64,000 nucleotides of DNA from JASGKO01 sp049840595 (GCA_049840595.1 JASGKO010000043.1:62001-126000), one strand, 5' to 3'. Shown: positions 39,886 to 49,264, counted from the stretch's first letter. The notes: generated from the letters alone by a model not told the origin. Numbers and translations: made by a program.

Positions 39886-42021
39886 ATGCCCGACGAATCC
39901 AACGCGCCGCAATCGAACGAAGCCAGCCCGAGCGCTCCGAGCGAGCCGAACCTCAGCGCCCTGCGCGAGGCGAATGCCCAGCCCGAGCGCAAGACGCTCG
40001 ACCAGCGCAACCAGATGACCGAGCTGGAGCGCATCCGCCACTCGGCGGCACACGTGCTCGCGACCGCCATTCTGCGGATCTGGCCCGAGGCCCAGTTTGC
40101 CGCCGGCCCGCCCGTGGAAAACGGCTTCTACTACGACGTGGACCTGCCACACCGCATCTCGCCCGACGATTTCCCGAAGATCGAGGAGGAGATGAAAAAG
40201 GAGATCAAGGCCAACCACGTCTTTGAAAAACAGGTCCTCAGCCGTGCCGACGCGCTCGCGATGGCCGAGCGCGGTGAACTGGCCGCCCTTTCCGCACGAG
40301 GCGAAGCCTCCAAGTTCAAGCTCGATATCATCCAGGGCATTCCCGAGGGCGAGGAGATTTCCATCTACCGCAACGGCGAGTTCACCGACCTCTGCGCGGG
40401 CCCGCACGTGATGCGCACCAGCAACATCGGTGCCTTCAAGCTCACCCACGTCGCCAGCGCCTACTACAAGGGCGACGAAAAGAACCCCCAGCTCCAGCGC
40501 ATCTACGGCACCGCGTTCAAGAACAAGACCGCGCTCGAAGAGTATTTCAAGATGCTCGAAGAGGCGAAGAAGCGCGACCACCGCAAGCTCGGCAAGGAGC
40601 TCGAGCTCTTCTGTTTCGACGAGGACGTCGGCCCCGGCCTCCCGCTCTGGCTGCCCCGCGGCACCGTCCTCATCGAGGAACTGGAAAAGCTCGCGAAGGA
40701 AACGGAATTTGCAGCCGGCTACCAGCGCGTTCGCACCCCACACCTGGCCCGCGAGAACATGTACCTCACCAGCGGGCATTTGCCGTACTACGCGGAGAGC
40801 ATGTTTCCACCGATGGTATTGGATGAGCATGCTGAAGCTCGTGCCTCACTACGAGAACAATTGCGCCCCCTTACGAAACAGCTTTTGGATTATGCTGAAA
40901 ATGAAGGTGATGTAGCGCCTTTGCGCGCGGAAACTGAAGAAGAGTCCATTGAGTTTATTAAAACGAAAGCAGAGGAGGATTATCTGCCATTAGCAATACA
41001 GACTATCTGGCAAGAGAGGAATAATTTGGTGGCTAAATTAGATGCACTGCCCCGTGCTGACCGCTACTACCTCAAAGCCATGAACTGCCCGCACCACCAC
41101 AAGCTCTTCGGGGCGGTGCCGCGCAGTTATCGCGACCTGCCGCTGCGCCTCGCGGAATACGGCACCTGCTATCGCTACGAGCAGAGCGGCGAGCTCTTCG
41201 GCCTCATGCGCGTGCGCGCCATGCAGATGAACGACGCCCACATCTACTGCACCGAGGAGCAGTTCGCCGCCGAGTTCAACGCGGTGAACCAGATGTATCT
41301 GAAATACTTTGGCATCTTTGGCATCGACCGCTACCAGTTCCGCTTCAGCACCCACAGCCCGGCCGAGCTCGGCAAGAAATACGTCAACGAACCCGAGCTC
41401 TGGCTCAAGACGGAGAAAATGGTCCGCGACGTCCTCATCGCCAGCGGCGCGCCCTTCGTCGAGGTGCCCAATGAAGGCGCCTTCTACGGCCCGAAGATCG
41501 ACATCCAGATCTGGAACGTCATCGGCAAGGAGTTCACCCTCGCCACCAACCAGGTGGATTTCGCCGTGCCCGGCCGCTTCAAGCTCACCTACAAGACCCG
41601 CGACAATACCGACGCCACGCCGCTCTGCATTCACCGCGCCCCGCTCGGCACCCACGAGCGGTTCATCGGCTTCCTCATCGAGCACTACGCCGGCAACTTC
41701 CCGCTCTGGCTCGCCCCCGAGCAGGTGCGCGTCCTCACCATCGGCGACGACCCCGCCCTCGTCGCCTACGGCCAGGGCATCGTGGATGAACTCCGCGCCA
41801 GCGGCGTCCGCGCCGAAGGCGATTTCTCGACCGACAACATCAAGGGCAAAGTCCTCGATGCCGAGACGCGCAAGGTCCACACCATGCTCGTCATCGGCCC
41901 GCGTGACCTCGAAGCCGGCAACGTCGCCCTCCGCCTCCACGGCAAAGGCCCCCAGGGCTTCAAGCCAAGGGCCGAGGTGATCGCCGGCATTTTGGCCGCG
42001 ATCAAGGAACGGCGGGCTTAA
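39886..42021 (+). CDS. thrS: Threonyl-tRNA synthetase with an internal AT-rich insert
   Basis: A 711-residue class II aminoacyl-tRNA synthetase. The editing domain (RHSAAHVLATA, then LCAGPHV), the catalytic core (MNCPHHH, the motif 2 region CYRYEQSGELFGLMRVRA, ATNQVDFAVPGRF, and a threonine-type HRAPLGTHERFIGFL) and an anticodon domain are present. The N-terminal TGS domain is absent. Instead there is a Ser/Pro/Asn-rich leader from the start at 39886; upstream in-frame codons fall in repeats. Between MFPPMVLD (about residue 312) and ADRYYLKAMNCP (about 388) lie some 70 extra residues. They are encoded by DNA of about 44 percent GC, against roughly 62-65 percent on either side. The frame stays open throughout. 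The insert is flagged as a finding. Confidence 0.92.
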   Translation: MPDESNAPQSNEASPSAPSEPNLSALREANAQPERKTLDQRNQMTELERIRHSAAHVLATAILRIWPEAQFAAGPPVENGFYYDVDLPHRISPDDFPKIEEEMKKEIKANHVFEKQVLSRADALAMAERGELAALSARGEASKFKLDIIQGIPEGEEISIYRNGEFTDLCAGPHVMRTSNIGAFKLTHVASAYYKGDEKNPQLQRIYGTAFKNKTALEEYFKMLEEAKKRDHRKLGKELELFCFDEDVGPGLPLWLPRGTVLIEELEKLAKETEFAAGYQRVRTPHLARENMYLTSGHLPYYAESMFPPMVLDEHAEARASLREQLRPLTKQLLDYAENEGDVAPLRAETEEESIEFIKTKAEEDYLPLAIQTIWQERNNLVAKLDALPRADRYYLKAMNCPHHHKLFGAVPRSYRDLPLRLAEYGTCYRYEQSGELFGLMRVRAMQMNDAHIYCTEEQFAAEFNAVNQMYLKYFGIFGIDRYQFRFSTHSPAELGKKYVNEPELWLKTEKMVRDVLIASGAPFVEVPNEGAFYGPKIDIQIWNVIGKEFTLATNQVDFAVPGRFKLTYKTRDNTDATPLCIHRAPLGTHERFIGFLIEHYAGNFPLWLAPEQVRVLTIGDDPALVAYGQGIVDELRASGVRAEGDFSTDNIKGKVLDAETRKVHTMLVIGPRDLEAGNVALRLHGKGPQGFKPRAEVIAGILAAIKERRA

Positions 42022-42077
42022 AACCAGCCGACTCCACCGGGTTATAAAGCAATGGGCTTGGAAGAACAGACGCACCC

Positions 42078-42959
42078 ATGAGTTCCTGGCTGCGTTCCGA
42101 ACTCCTCTTCCTCCTCAAGGTCAGCCGCCCCGGTTTCTGGCTCACGGCGATCTGGTTTTACCTGCTGCCGGTGGGCGGGGTATGGGTCTTTAATTCGTGG
42201 ACGTTTTGGCTGGGGTGTTTCTATGTGACCTTCCCGCTCGGGCTGTTGATTTATGGCTGGAACGATCTCGTCGATGCGGAGACGGACCGGCTCAATCCCC
42301 GCAAAGACACCTATCTCTTCGGCGCGCGACCGTCGGCGGGGCAGATGCGGCGGCTGCCGTGGGTGATCGCCGGGGTCCAATTGCCGTTCTTCGCGCTCTT
42401 TGTCGCCCTGGAAGGAGCGCACGTCTGGTGGTGGCTCGTAGCGCTGCTGGTTTCGACCGCGATTTACAACGGTCCCCGCGGCGGGCTGAAAGGGCGACCG
42501 CCTTTCGAGATGCTCAACCAGGCGGGCTACCTGCTCGTTTTCGTGCTGGCGAGCTGGTTGACCGGGCAGCCACAATTGCCATGGCCTACCTTTGTCCTCG
42601 GCGCGCTCTTTGCCATGCACTCCCATCTCTTCGGCCAGATCATGGATGTGGTGCCCGATCGTGCCTCCGGGCGGCGGACCACGGCGGTCTGCACAGGCAT
42701 CGTGCGCGCCAAATACCTGCTTGCGGCCATGCTGCTGGTCGAGGCGATGTTGGCCGCCTGGTATCCGCAGGATTGGAAAATGGCCGCCTGCTTCGTGCTT
42801 GGAGCAGGCTGGTTCCTCGCCGATGCGCTCGTCCTGTGGCGGGACCGTCTTTACACCACCGGGCAGATGCGCCTCTTCCTGCTCGGCTGGAATGCCGTCG
42901 CGTTGCTGACCATGCCGCTGGTCTGGTGGAGCGCCACGCTCACGCGCTCGCTGCGGTGA
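42078..42959 (+). CDS. UbiA-family prenyltransferase
   Basis: A 293-residue integral membrane enzyme with about eight helices. It has the two aspartate-rich motifs of the UbiA superfamily: NDLVDAETDRLNPRKD in the first loop and DVVPDRASGRRTT in the second, which bind the prenyl diphosphate through magnesium. It would attach a prenyl chain to an aromatic or sugar acceptor. The acceptor cannot be named: members include UbiA, MenA, digeranylgeranylglycerophosphate synthase and chlorophyll synthase. It lies between thrS and the glycosylase with no obvious quinone genes, so a menaquinone role is only one possibility. Confidence 0.82.
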   Translation: MSSWLRSELLFLLKVSRPGFWLTAIWFYLLPVGGVWVFNSWTFWLGCFYVTFPLGLLIYGWNDLVDAETDRLNPRKDTYLFGARPSAGQMRRLPWVIAGVQLPFFALFVALEGAHVWWWLVALLVSTAIYNGPRGGLKGRPPFEMLNQAGYLLVFVLASWLTGQPQLPWPTFVLGALFAMHSHLFGQIMDVVPDRASGRRTTAVCTGIVRAKYLLAAMLLVEAMLAAWYPQDWKMAACFVLGAGWFLADALVLWRDRLYTTGQMRLFLLGWNAVALLTMPLVWWSATLTRSLR

Positions 42960-43006
42960 AAATGTTTCCGCGTGACAAGTGGCAGCAAAAGCCGTCGCCT
43001 TGACCC

Positions 43007-43815
43007 ATGCCCGAACTCGCCGAAGTCGAATACATTCGCAAGCAGTGGGACGTTGGAACCGGACAGCCGGTGCGCGCGGTGGAGGTGCGGGCCGGGAAAC
43101 GGATTTTTCGCGGGAGCGATCCCGCCGCGCTGGTGGAGACGCTCTCCGGGGCGAAGCTACTCGGCTCGGAGTCGCGCGGGAAGCAGATGCTCTTTCGCTT
43201 TTCGCGGGGCGGGTGGCTCGGGATTCACCTCGGCATGAGCGGTCATTTGCGCGTGGAGTCGGTGGATTTCGCGGTGCAAAAGCACGATCATCTGGTGCTG
43301 CGGCAGCGGCGGCAGGCGCTCGTCTTTGAAGACCCGCGCATGTTCGGGCGGGTGCGGTTTCATCAGGGGAAGGACGCGCCGGAATGGTGGACGTCCCTGC
43401 CGCCGGCGCTGACCTCGGAAGAGTTCACCGTCGCAATGCTGCGCGCGAATTTGGCCCGGCGCGCGCGTTCGCCGCTCAAGGCGGCATTACTCGATCAGGC
43501 CCTGTTTCCGGGCGTCGGCAACTGGATGGCGGATGAAATTCTCTGGCAGTCGCGCCTCCATCCCGCGACCCCGGCCGGAACGCTCGACGCGAAACAAGCC
43601 CAGACGCTTTGGAAAAAAACCCGCGCGATTTGCCAGGTGGCCCTGGAGACGATCGGCACGGATGGCAACGATCCCCCGCGCGCTGGCTGCTCCATGTGCG
43701 CTGGAAGCCGGGCGGCCATTGCCCGCGCGAGGGCACGCTGCTGGATCGCGGCGTGATCGCCGGGCGGACCACCGCCTGGTGCCCGAAGTGCCAGCCATCA
43801 AGGGCCGGACATTAA
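43007..43815 (+). CDS. Fpg/Nei-family DNA glycosylase (one frameshift near 43680)
   Basis: Base-excision repair enzyme with the N-terminal catalytic proline-glutamate (MPELAEVEY), the conserved lysine region (ESRGKQMLFRF) and the helix-two-turn-helix (LLDQALFPGVGNWMADEILW). The predicted frame then runs into unrelated codons. One missing base near 43680 would continue into WLLHVRWKPGGHCPREGTL and the C-terminal IAGRTTAWCPKCQ zinc-finger region, ending at 43815 after about 269 residues. The finger reads CPRE rather than CPxC at the first pair, so zinc binding may be altered or use another residue. The frameshift is probably a sequencing error. The formamidopyrimidine versus endonuclease VIII split cannot be settled by eye. 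Confidence 0.83.
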
Positions 43816-43820
43816 AGGAT

Positions 43821-45524
43821 CTACGGCTTCACGGACTGGGCCGCGGGATTCCACCCATCGCGACCACGCAAAATATTCTCCACCGTATAAGCGGCGGCCT
43901 GTTGGTCGGTGAGTTGCTTCGCCCATTTTACCCGCTGATCGGGATTCGCGCCGGGGCCGGTGCTGTGGTACTCGGTGTAGCGGGCGGTGGTTTCGTTGGC
44001 CGGATTGCCCCAGTTATTCCAGCCGGTGGGCTTGAGATGGGCCTCCATCGCGCAATCGAGAAACGCGACGCTGGCGAAGGAACGCCACGGACGACCAAGC
44101 TCCGCGAACCGCCCCGGCTTCCCCGCGAGACCGGTAGCGGGATCCACCCACGGCTGGAAATCGCCGGTGAGATGGCAATGCAAAAAGACAAACCCGTAGG
44201 GCTGATCCGGCGGCGTGCTGGCCGCAGTGACGTAGCCGCCATTGCGGCTGTGGATTTCGCAATGGTCGAAGACCGCGGTCGCGGAGCCGTAGATGAAATC
44301 CACGCGGCCCGCGATGGTGCAGTCGTGAAAATACTGGCGGCCATCGTTCACCATCAGCGTGTCCTGCCAGCCGAGAATCCGGCAGTGATCGAAGACGGCG
44401 CGATCGCCATCGACCCGCGCGGCGAGCGCCTGGCCGTGGTCGCCGGAGGTGTTTTCAATCGTGAGGTTTCGGGCCGTGAAATCATCACCCGCCACCACGA
44501 GGCCGGGATTGAATGGATAAGTTTCCCCCTTCGGCGCTTCGTTGACGTTGTAGGGATACGTCAGCATCGTGTGCTCCATCTCCTCGCCGATCAGCTCCAC
44601 GTGCGGCTTTTCCTTCGGGATCATGAACTGGCCCAGATAGACGCCGGGCTTGATGAGAATCCGGAAAGCCTTCGGGCCATGGTCGGGCGCGGCGGCGATG
44701 GCGGCCTGGATGGTGAGGTGCGTGCCCGAGCCATCGGCGGAAACGACCGCATCGTAGCTGGCTTCGGCGGCCACGGGGTGTTCATTGCGAGGTTGCTCGC
44801 GCAGGTAGGGAGCGAGCGCCGGAGCATTTTGGCGGAGTTCATTCACCACCAGCCGGGCAAACATCACGTAGCCATCGGCATTCAAGTGCGTGCCATCGTA
44901 GGCGGACTTTCCGTTCACGATCTTGGTCGGGCTGAAGGCGAGGCACTTCTCCGGGCCGAGCGCTTCGCACAGTTCGATGCTGCGGGCCTGCAAGTCCACG
45001 AGCGGCACGTGCTTTTCAGCGGCGATCTTCCGCACTTCCACCGCATACGGAGCGAGGCTGGATTTGATTTTGCCGGGGTGCTCCTTGTCCCACTGGCGGC
45101 GCGTGAGTGGCGTCACGAGGATGGGCGTCGCCCCATGTGCGCGGGCGTCATCCACGTATTGCTTCATATTCGCGATGAAGGTGGGCATATCGGTCGAGCG
45201 CCCGGGCTTGCCCGGCTCGTTGTTATGCCCGAACTGGATGAGGTAGTAATCGCCCTTGAGCTTGAGCGCGTCGGCCCAGCGGCCCTCGGTCAGGAAGCTT
45301 TGCGAGCTGCGCCCGCCGCGCGCCGTGTTGATGCACTGCGCGTCGTCGGTGAGAAATTGCTGGAAGCCGAGCCCCCACCCCGCGCTGTCCGTGACCGTGG
45401 AGTCGCCCACGAGCACGATCTTGATTTTACGCGGGGCGGCTCCGGCGGGACCGGTAAAGAGGCCCAGGAGCGCGAGCAACAGGAACAGCGTGGGGAAGTG
45501 ATTCCCTTGGGGGCGGTGTTTCAC
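43821..45524 (-). CDS. Secreted bifunctional SGNH esterase - pectin methylesterase
   Basis: A 567-residue exported protein joining two pectin-active domains. After a signal peptide (LFLLLALLGLFTGPAGA) the first half is an SGNH esterase of the rhamnogalacturonan acetylesterase type: GDSTVTDSAGWG, QFGHNNEPG and DGTHLNADGY. The second half is a CE8 pectin methylesterase: GSGTHLTIQAAI, ARVDGDRAVFDHCRILGWQDTL with the active-site glutamine and aspartate region, DFIYGSATAVFDHC, and GRPWR. No in-frame ATG precedes the signal peptide, so GTG 45524 is the likely start. It converges on the glycosylase gene. Together the halves could remove both acetyl and methyl esters from pectin, matching the rhamnose and uronate isomerases upstream. 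Confidence 0.88.
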   Translation of the reverse strand: MKHRPQGNHFPTLFLLLALLGLFTGPAGAAPRKIKIVLVGDSTVTDSAGWGLGFQQFLTDDAQCINTARGGRSSQSFLTEGRWADALKLKGDYYLIQFGHNNEPGKPGRSTDMPTFIANMKQYVDDARAHGATPILVTPLTRRQWDKEHPGKIKSSLAPYAVEVRKIAAEKHVPLVDLQARSIELCEALGPEKCLAFSPTKIVNGKSAYDGTHLNADGYVMFARLVVNELRQNAPALAPYLREQPRNEHPVAAEASYDAVVSADGSGTHLTIQAAIAAAPDHGPKAFRILIKPGVYLGQFMIPKEKPHVELIGEEMEHTMLTYPYNVNEAPKGETYPFNPGLVVAGDDFTARNLTIENTSGDHGQALAARVDGDRAVFDHCRILGWQDTLMVNDGRQYFHDCTIAGRVDFIYGSATAVFDHCEIHSRNGGYVTAASTPPDQPYGFVFLHCHLTGDFQPWVDPATGLAGKPGRFAELGRPWRSFASVAFLDCAMEAHLKPTGWNNWGNPANETTARYTEYHSTGPGANPDQRVKWAKQLTDQQAAAYTVENILRGRDGWNPAAQSVKP

Positions 45525-45587
45525 AGCGGCGGATGCTAGGCGTTTGCCCCGCGTTTGCAAAGCGGCTTCGCTGCGCCATCGTTGCGC

Positions 45588-46244
45588 ATGAAAATCACGC
45601 TCTATCTCGACGTCATTTCCTCGTGGTGCTTTTGGGCGACGCCCGCGTGGCAGCGATTGAAGGCGGCGTACGAAGGGCGCGTCGAGTTCGCCTGGAAAAT
45701 TGCGTTGATGGATGCGAGCGGATTGCCGGTCAGCGCGGAGCAACTCGCGTGGTTCTACCGCCGCAGCGAAACGCTGACCGGCGCGGAGATAAAGCTCAGC
45801 ACCGGCTGGTTTGAAGCCGGGCGCCCGGAATATGTCGCGCCCAATGCCGTGGCGGAGGCCGCGAAAGATTTCGGCCTCATCGACGATCGGGTGCGCGACG
45901 CCATCGCCCGGGCAGCCGTGATCGAGGGGCGCAAAATCGGCGACCTGGCCGAGGCCGTCCGAATCGCCGTGGAAGCGGTGCCGGAGCTCGACTCAACCGC
46001 ACTGAGCGAGCGGGCGCAATCGCAGGAAGTCTTGCAACGCCTGCGCGCGACGACTGCCGAATTTCACGCGCTCGACATTGACCAGCGCCCGGCCTTCGTG
46101 CTGGAGAATGCCATCGGCGACCGCGCCGTGCTCTCGGGCATTGTGCATGCGGAGCCGCTGCTGGCGCTGGTCGGGAGCATGCTGGCGGATGAAGCCGTGC
46201 AGGCCGCCTATGGCGGGCGCTTTGGTGGCCCCCCGCAGGCTTGA
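45588..46244 (+). CDS. DsbA/HCCA-isomerase-like thioredoxin-fold protein
   Basis: A 218-residue protein of the DsbA-like thioredoxin superfamily, with the active-site region VISSWCFWATPAW. The usual CxxC is reduced to a single cysteine (S-W-C-F), as in FrnE-like or 2-hydroxychromene-2-carboxylate isomerase relatives. A helical domain (about 80-160) precedes the final strand RPAFVLENAIGDRAVLSG. No signal peptide, so it is likely cytoplasmic. It could be a glutathione-type isomerase or an oxidoreductase; the exact reaction is unknown. The start at 45588 fits the conserved first strand KITLYLDVI. Its stop lies 89 bases from the convergent polymerase gene. Confidence 0.72.
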   Translation: MKITLYLDVISSWCFWATPAWQRLKAAYEGRVEFAWKIALMDASGLPVSAEQLAWFYRRSETLTGAEIKLSTGWFEAGRPEYVAPNAVAEAAKDFGLIDDRVRDAIARAAVIEGRKIGDLAEAVRIAVEAVPELDSTALSERAQSQEVLQRLRATTAEFHALDIDQRPAFVLENAIGDRAVLSGIVHAEPLLALVGSMLADEAVQAAYGGRFGGPPQA

Positions 46245-46333
46245 GAACCTTTTTTGGGGGGCTTTCCCGGAAAGCTGTCTTTGATTGAGTTTCGGTCCAC
46301 CCTCCAAGGCGGAGCGCCGGGTGCCCGGGGGGC

Positions 46334-47554
46334 TCAATCATTCGCCCGGTGCTCGGGCACGTAGTTGAAGGCGATCCGCATCGGCGCGGAATCGAGCGCG
46401 GTATGTGCGCCCGCGAAATAGACCTTGTTGCGACCGAAGCGGGCATTCAGTTCATTCACCGTATGCGAGAGAACGGTGCGGCGGATCGTCTGCTCGTGCT
46501 CGAAGAGCGAGGGCGTGAAATTTTCCTCGGCGACCAGATCGAAGAGGCCGATCCCCACCATCATCGGCGGCTCGGGACGATATGGGCGCTGCTGCCAGAG
46601 CTTCTTGAAGGCGCGGATAAAATGGAGCGTATCCTGGCTCTCCAGAAAGGTGACCTCGGTGCTGAAGCCGCCCCCGCCCAGGTATTCGATGAAAAGCGAC
46701 AACCCGCACGCGTAGTGCCGGATGCGGTGCAGCCGCGCCACCGCCTTTTGCAGGAGCCGGAGGATGACGGCCCGGGCGTCCTCGTCATTGCGCTGGGCCG
46801 GGGAGAGCACGTGGGAATGGCTCACCAGCGACTTGCGCTTTTCGAGTCGCGGGACCCACTGGCCATGCAGCGAATCGTGCATCCGCTCGCCTTCCACGGT
46901 GCCCCAGATTTTCCGGAATTTCGCCCGGGGCGTCCGCCAGAGCTGCTCGATCGTGCGGATGCCGACCGCGCTGAGCCGGGCCTCCATCCGCCGCCCGATC
47001 CCGCTCAGGTCGCGCAACTCTAGCGTATAAAGGCGCTCCGGCAGCTCGTGCTCGTCGATCACCACCAGGCCGTCGATTTTCTCCATGTCGGTGGCGGCTT
47101 TCGCGAGCATCATGTTCGGCCCGATGCCGATCGAGCACCGCACATAGGGGCCGACTTTTCTCACGATGGCCTGCTTGACCTCTTTCGCGAGCTGGATGGC
47201 CACCTCGCGCTGCTGCCACTTGCCGGTGAGCTTGCAGTGCATCTCGTCGATGGATTCCTCGGAATCCACCGGCACGCAGGAATCAATCGCATCCTTGAGC
47301 GCATGGTGGATTTCCACGTAGAGCGGGGGCCGGGCTTCGACCACTTGCAGTTGCGGGCAGGCACGCCGGGCCTCGGAGAGCCGCAGCCCACCGTTGAGCC
47401 CCAGGTTTTTCGCCTCCCGGCTCAGGGCGATGCAGCAGGTCGTCTCCGCCATCACCGGCACTACGGCCACGGGTTTTCCGCGCAGATGCGGCTGCATCTG
47501 CTGCTCCACCGACGCGAAGTAGGAATTGAAATCCACGAAGAGCGACCGCAGCAT
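46334..47554 (-). CDS. Y-family DNA polymerase (DinB/UmuC-like)
   Basis: A 406-residue translesion polymerase. The palm carries the catalytic aspartate in FVDFNSYFASVEQ (D8) and the acidic pair in VDSEESIDEM (D103, E104). A helix-hairpin-helix LRDLSGIGRRMEARL and a little-finger region follow. The Y-F-A-S dNTP-gate region suggests a DinB (Pol IV) rather than ImuB type, because the acidic residues are all present. The start is the ATG at 47554. An ATG six codons upstream lies inside a palindrome that resembles an SOS box (47556-47569), which would place the operator right at the start codon. It is divergent from the KaiC-like gene. Confidence 0.88.
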   Translation of the reverse strand: MLRSLFVDFNSYFASVEQQMQPHLRGKPVAVVPVMAETTCCIALSREAKNLGLNGGLRLSEARRACPQLQVVEARPPLYVEIHHALKDAIDSCVPVDSEESIDEMHCKLTGKWQQREVAIQLAKEVKQAIVRKVGPYVRCSIGIGPNMMLAKAATDMEKIDGLVVIDEHELPERLYTLELRDLSGIGRRMEARLSAVGIRTIEQLWRTPRAKFRKIWGTVEGERMHDSLHGQWVPRLEKRKSLVSHSHVLSPAQRNDEDARAVILRLLQKAVARLHRIRHYACGLSLFIEYLGGGGFSTEVTFLESQDTLHFIRAFKKLWQQRPYRPEPPMMVGIGLFDLVAEENFTPSLFEHEQTIRRTVLSHTVNELNARFGRNKVYFAGAHTALDSAPMRIAFNYVPEHRAND

Positions 47555-47555
47555 A

Positions 47556-47569
47556 CGTTCATATGAACA
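47556..47569 (-). promoter_or_regulatory. LexA (SOS) box-like palindrome
   Basis: On the minus strand TGTTCATATGAACG, with the perfect core GTTC-ATAT-GAAC, sits directly upstream of the polymerase start at 47554. I recall TGTTC-N4-GAACA as the motif described for verrucomicrobial LexA; this copy differs at the last base. The gene type is a usual SOS target. Confidence 0.5.
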
Positions 47570-47773
47570 CATAATGAAACGGCATGCACGTACTTTTCAT
47601 TTTAAACCACGGACGACACAGAGCCCTAGGAGGCAGGGAGGGAGCGGTTCCCCTTTCCATTTTCCCGCAGAGCCGGTGAAAAAGCCGCATTGGAGCAAGC
47701 GCAGTTCGGAAATCGAACGCGATTAAGATTTATCAGGAGTAATCCCTGCCAGGCAGGGTACCCTGTCGCAGCC

Positions 47774-49264
47774 ATGTCCTCTGTTACACCTTCCAACTTC
47801 TGCCTCACCGGGATTGAGGGGCTCGATCACGTCCTCGCCGGGGGCCTTCCCCGGCATCGCTTCTATCTCGTGCTCGGCGATCCCGGCGTTGGCAAGACCA
47901 CGCTTTCCCTGCAGTTCCTGCTCGAAGGCAAGCGCAACGGGGAGCGCATTCTGTATGTGACGCTCTCCGAGACGAAAGAAGAACTTTACGAAGTCGCCGC
48001 CTCCCATGGCTGGGATCTCGACGGCATCGACATCGTGGAGCTCTCCGCCTTGGAGCAGCAGCTCTCCGAGAAGGCGGAAAGCACGCTCTTCCACCCCTCC
48101 GAGGTCGAGCTCAACGAGACGACCCAGGTCATCCTTTCCCAGGTGGAGCGCGTGCAGCCGCAACGGGTGGTGCTCGACTCCCTCTCCGAGCTGCGCCTGC
48201 TGGCGGGCAGCGCCCTCCGCTATCGCCGCCAGTTGCTCGCGCTCAAGCAATACTTCAGCGGAAAAAATTGCACCGTGCTCCTGCTCGACGACCGGGTGGA
48301 AGTGGCCCGCGATCTGGAGGCGCAGAGCATCGCCCACGGCGTGCTCATGCTCCAGCACCTCGCGCCGGAATACGGCGGGGAGCGACGGCGCCTGCGCATC
48401 CTCAAGCTCCGGGGCGTGGCCTATCGCGGTGGCTATCACGATTACCTGATCCGTCGCGGCGGGCTGGACGTTTTCCCCCGATTGGTGGCAGCCGAGGATC
48501 GCCAGACCCTCAAAGGTGGAAAATTTCCCAGCGACCTGCCCGAACTCGATACGCTGGTCGGCGGCGGACTCGATGCAGGCACGAGCAATCTTTTCATCGG
48601 CCCGGCCGGCACCGGCAAGTCGGTCCTGGCCAGCGTCTATGCCCTCGCGGCGGCCGCCCGCGGCGAGCAGGTGGAGGTCTTTACCTTCGATGAATCGCGC
48701 GCCATCTTCATCAACCGCGCCAACCTGGTCGGCCCCCGGCTGGCGGAGTTCATGGAGAAAGACCTGATCCGCATCACCCAGATCGACCCGGCGGAAATCT
48801 CGCCCGGCGAGCTCGCCAGCCGTGTCCGCGACCGGGTGCGCACCGGAGCCCGGCTGATCATTATCGACAGCATCAATGGCTACCTCGCCGCCATGCCCGA
48901 GGAGCGCCACCTCACGCTGCACTTGCACGAGCTCTGCACCTTCTGCTCCGCCTACAGTGCGGCCACCGTCTTGATCGCCGAGCAGAAGGGCCTCATCGGC
49001 CAGATGCAGACGCAGATCGACCTCACCTACCTTGCCGATACCGTCATCCACCTCCGCCATTTCGAGGTCCGGGGCGAGGTGCGCCAGGCCATTTCGGTCA
49101 TGAAAAAGCGGAGCAGCGGCCACGAGCGATTTATCCGCGAGTTGAAGGTGGATACCCGGGGCGTTCGGGTTGGCCAGCCGCTCACCGAGTTCCACGGTGT
49201 GCTCACTGGCACCCCGGTATTTCATGGTGACCCCATGTCGATGATTTCCGAACGCAATGCGTAA
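47774..49264 (+). CDS. KaiC-like two-domain ATPase
   Basis: A 496-residue RecA-superfamily ATPase with two tandem KaiC domains. Walker A motifs lie at residues 35-43 (GDPGVGKTT) and about 276-283 (GPAGTGKS), and Walker B-type segments are VVLDSL and LIIIDSI. It is related to circadian KaiC, but no KaiA or KaiB is near, and it is followed by a hybrid histidine kinase whose start overlaps by eight bases. Such KaiC-kinase pairs are probably stress or redox signalling modules rather than clocks (inference). The start at 47774 (MSSVTPSNFCLTGIEGLD) fits the first KaiC domain. Confidence 0.88.
   Translation: MSSVTPSNFCLTGIEGLDHVLAGGLPRHRFYLVLGDPGVGKTTLSLQFLLEGKRNGERILYVTLSETKEELYEVAASHGWDLDGIDIVELSALEQQLSEKAESTLFHPSEVELNETTQVILSQVERVQPQRVVLDSLSELRLLAGSALRYRRQLLALKQYFSGKNCTVLLLDDRVEVARDLEAQSIAHGVLMLQHLAPEYGGERRRLRILKLRGVAYRGGYHDYLIRRGGLDVFPRLVAAEDRQTLKGGKFPSDLPELDTLVGGGLDAGTSNLFIGPAGTGKSVLASVYALAAAARGEQVEVFTFDESRAIFINRANLVGPRLAEFMEKDLIRITQIDPAEISPGELASRVRDRVRTGARLIIIDSINGYLAAMPEERHLTLHLHELCTFCSAYSAATVLIAEQKGLIGQMQTQIDLTYLADTVIHLRHFEVRGEVRQAISVMKKRSSGHERFIRELKVDTRGVRVGQPLTEFHGVLTGTPVFHGDPMSMISERNA

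Noticed and set aside
40822..41050. Intein in thrS
   Set aside because: The insert is only about 70 residues, lacks the starting cysteine or serine and the final His-Asn, and has no splicing motifs.
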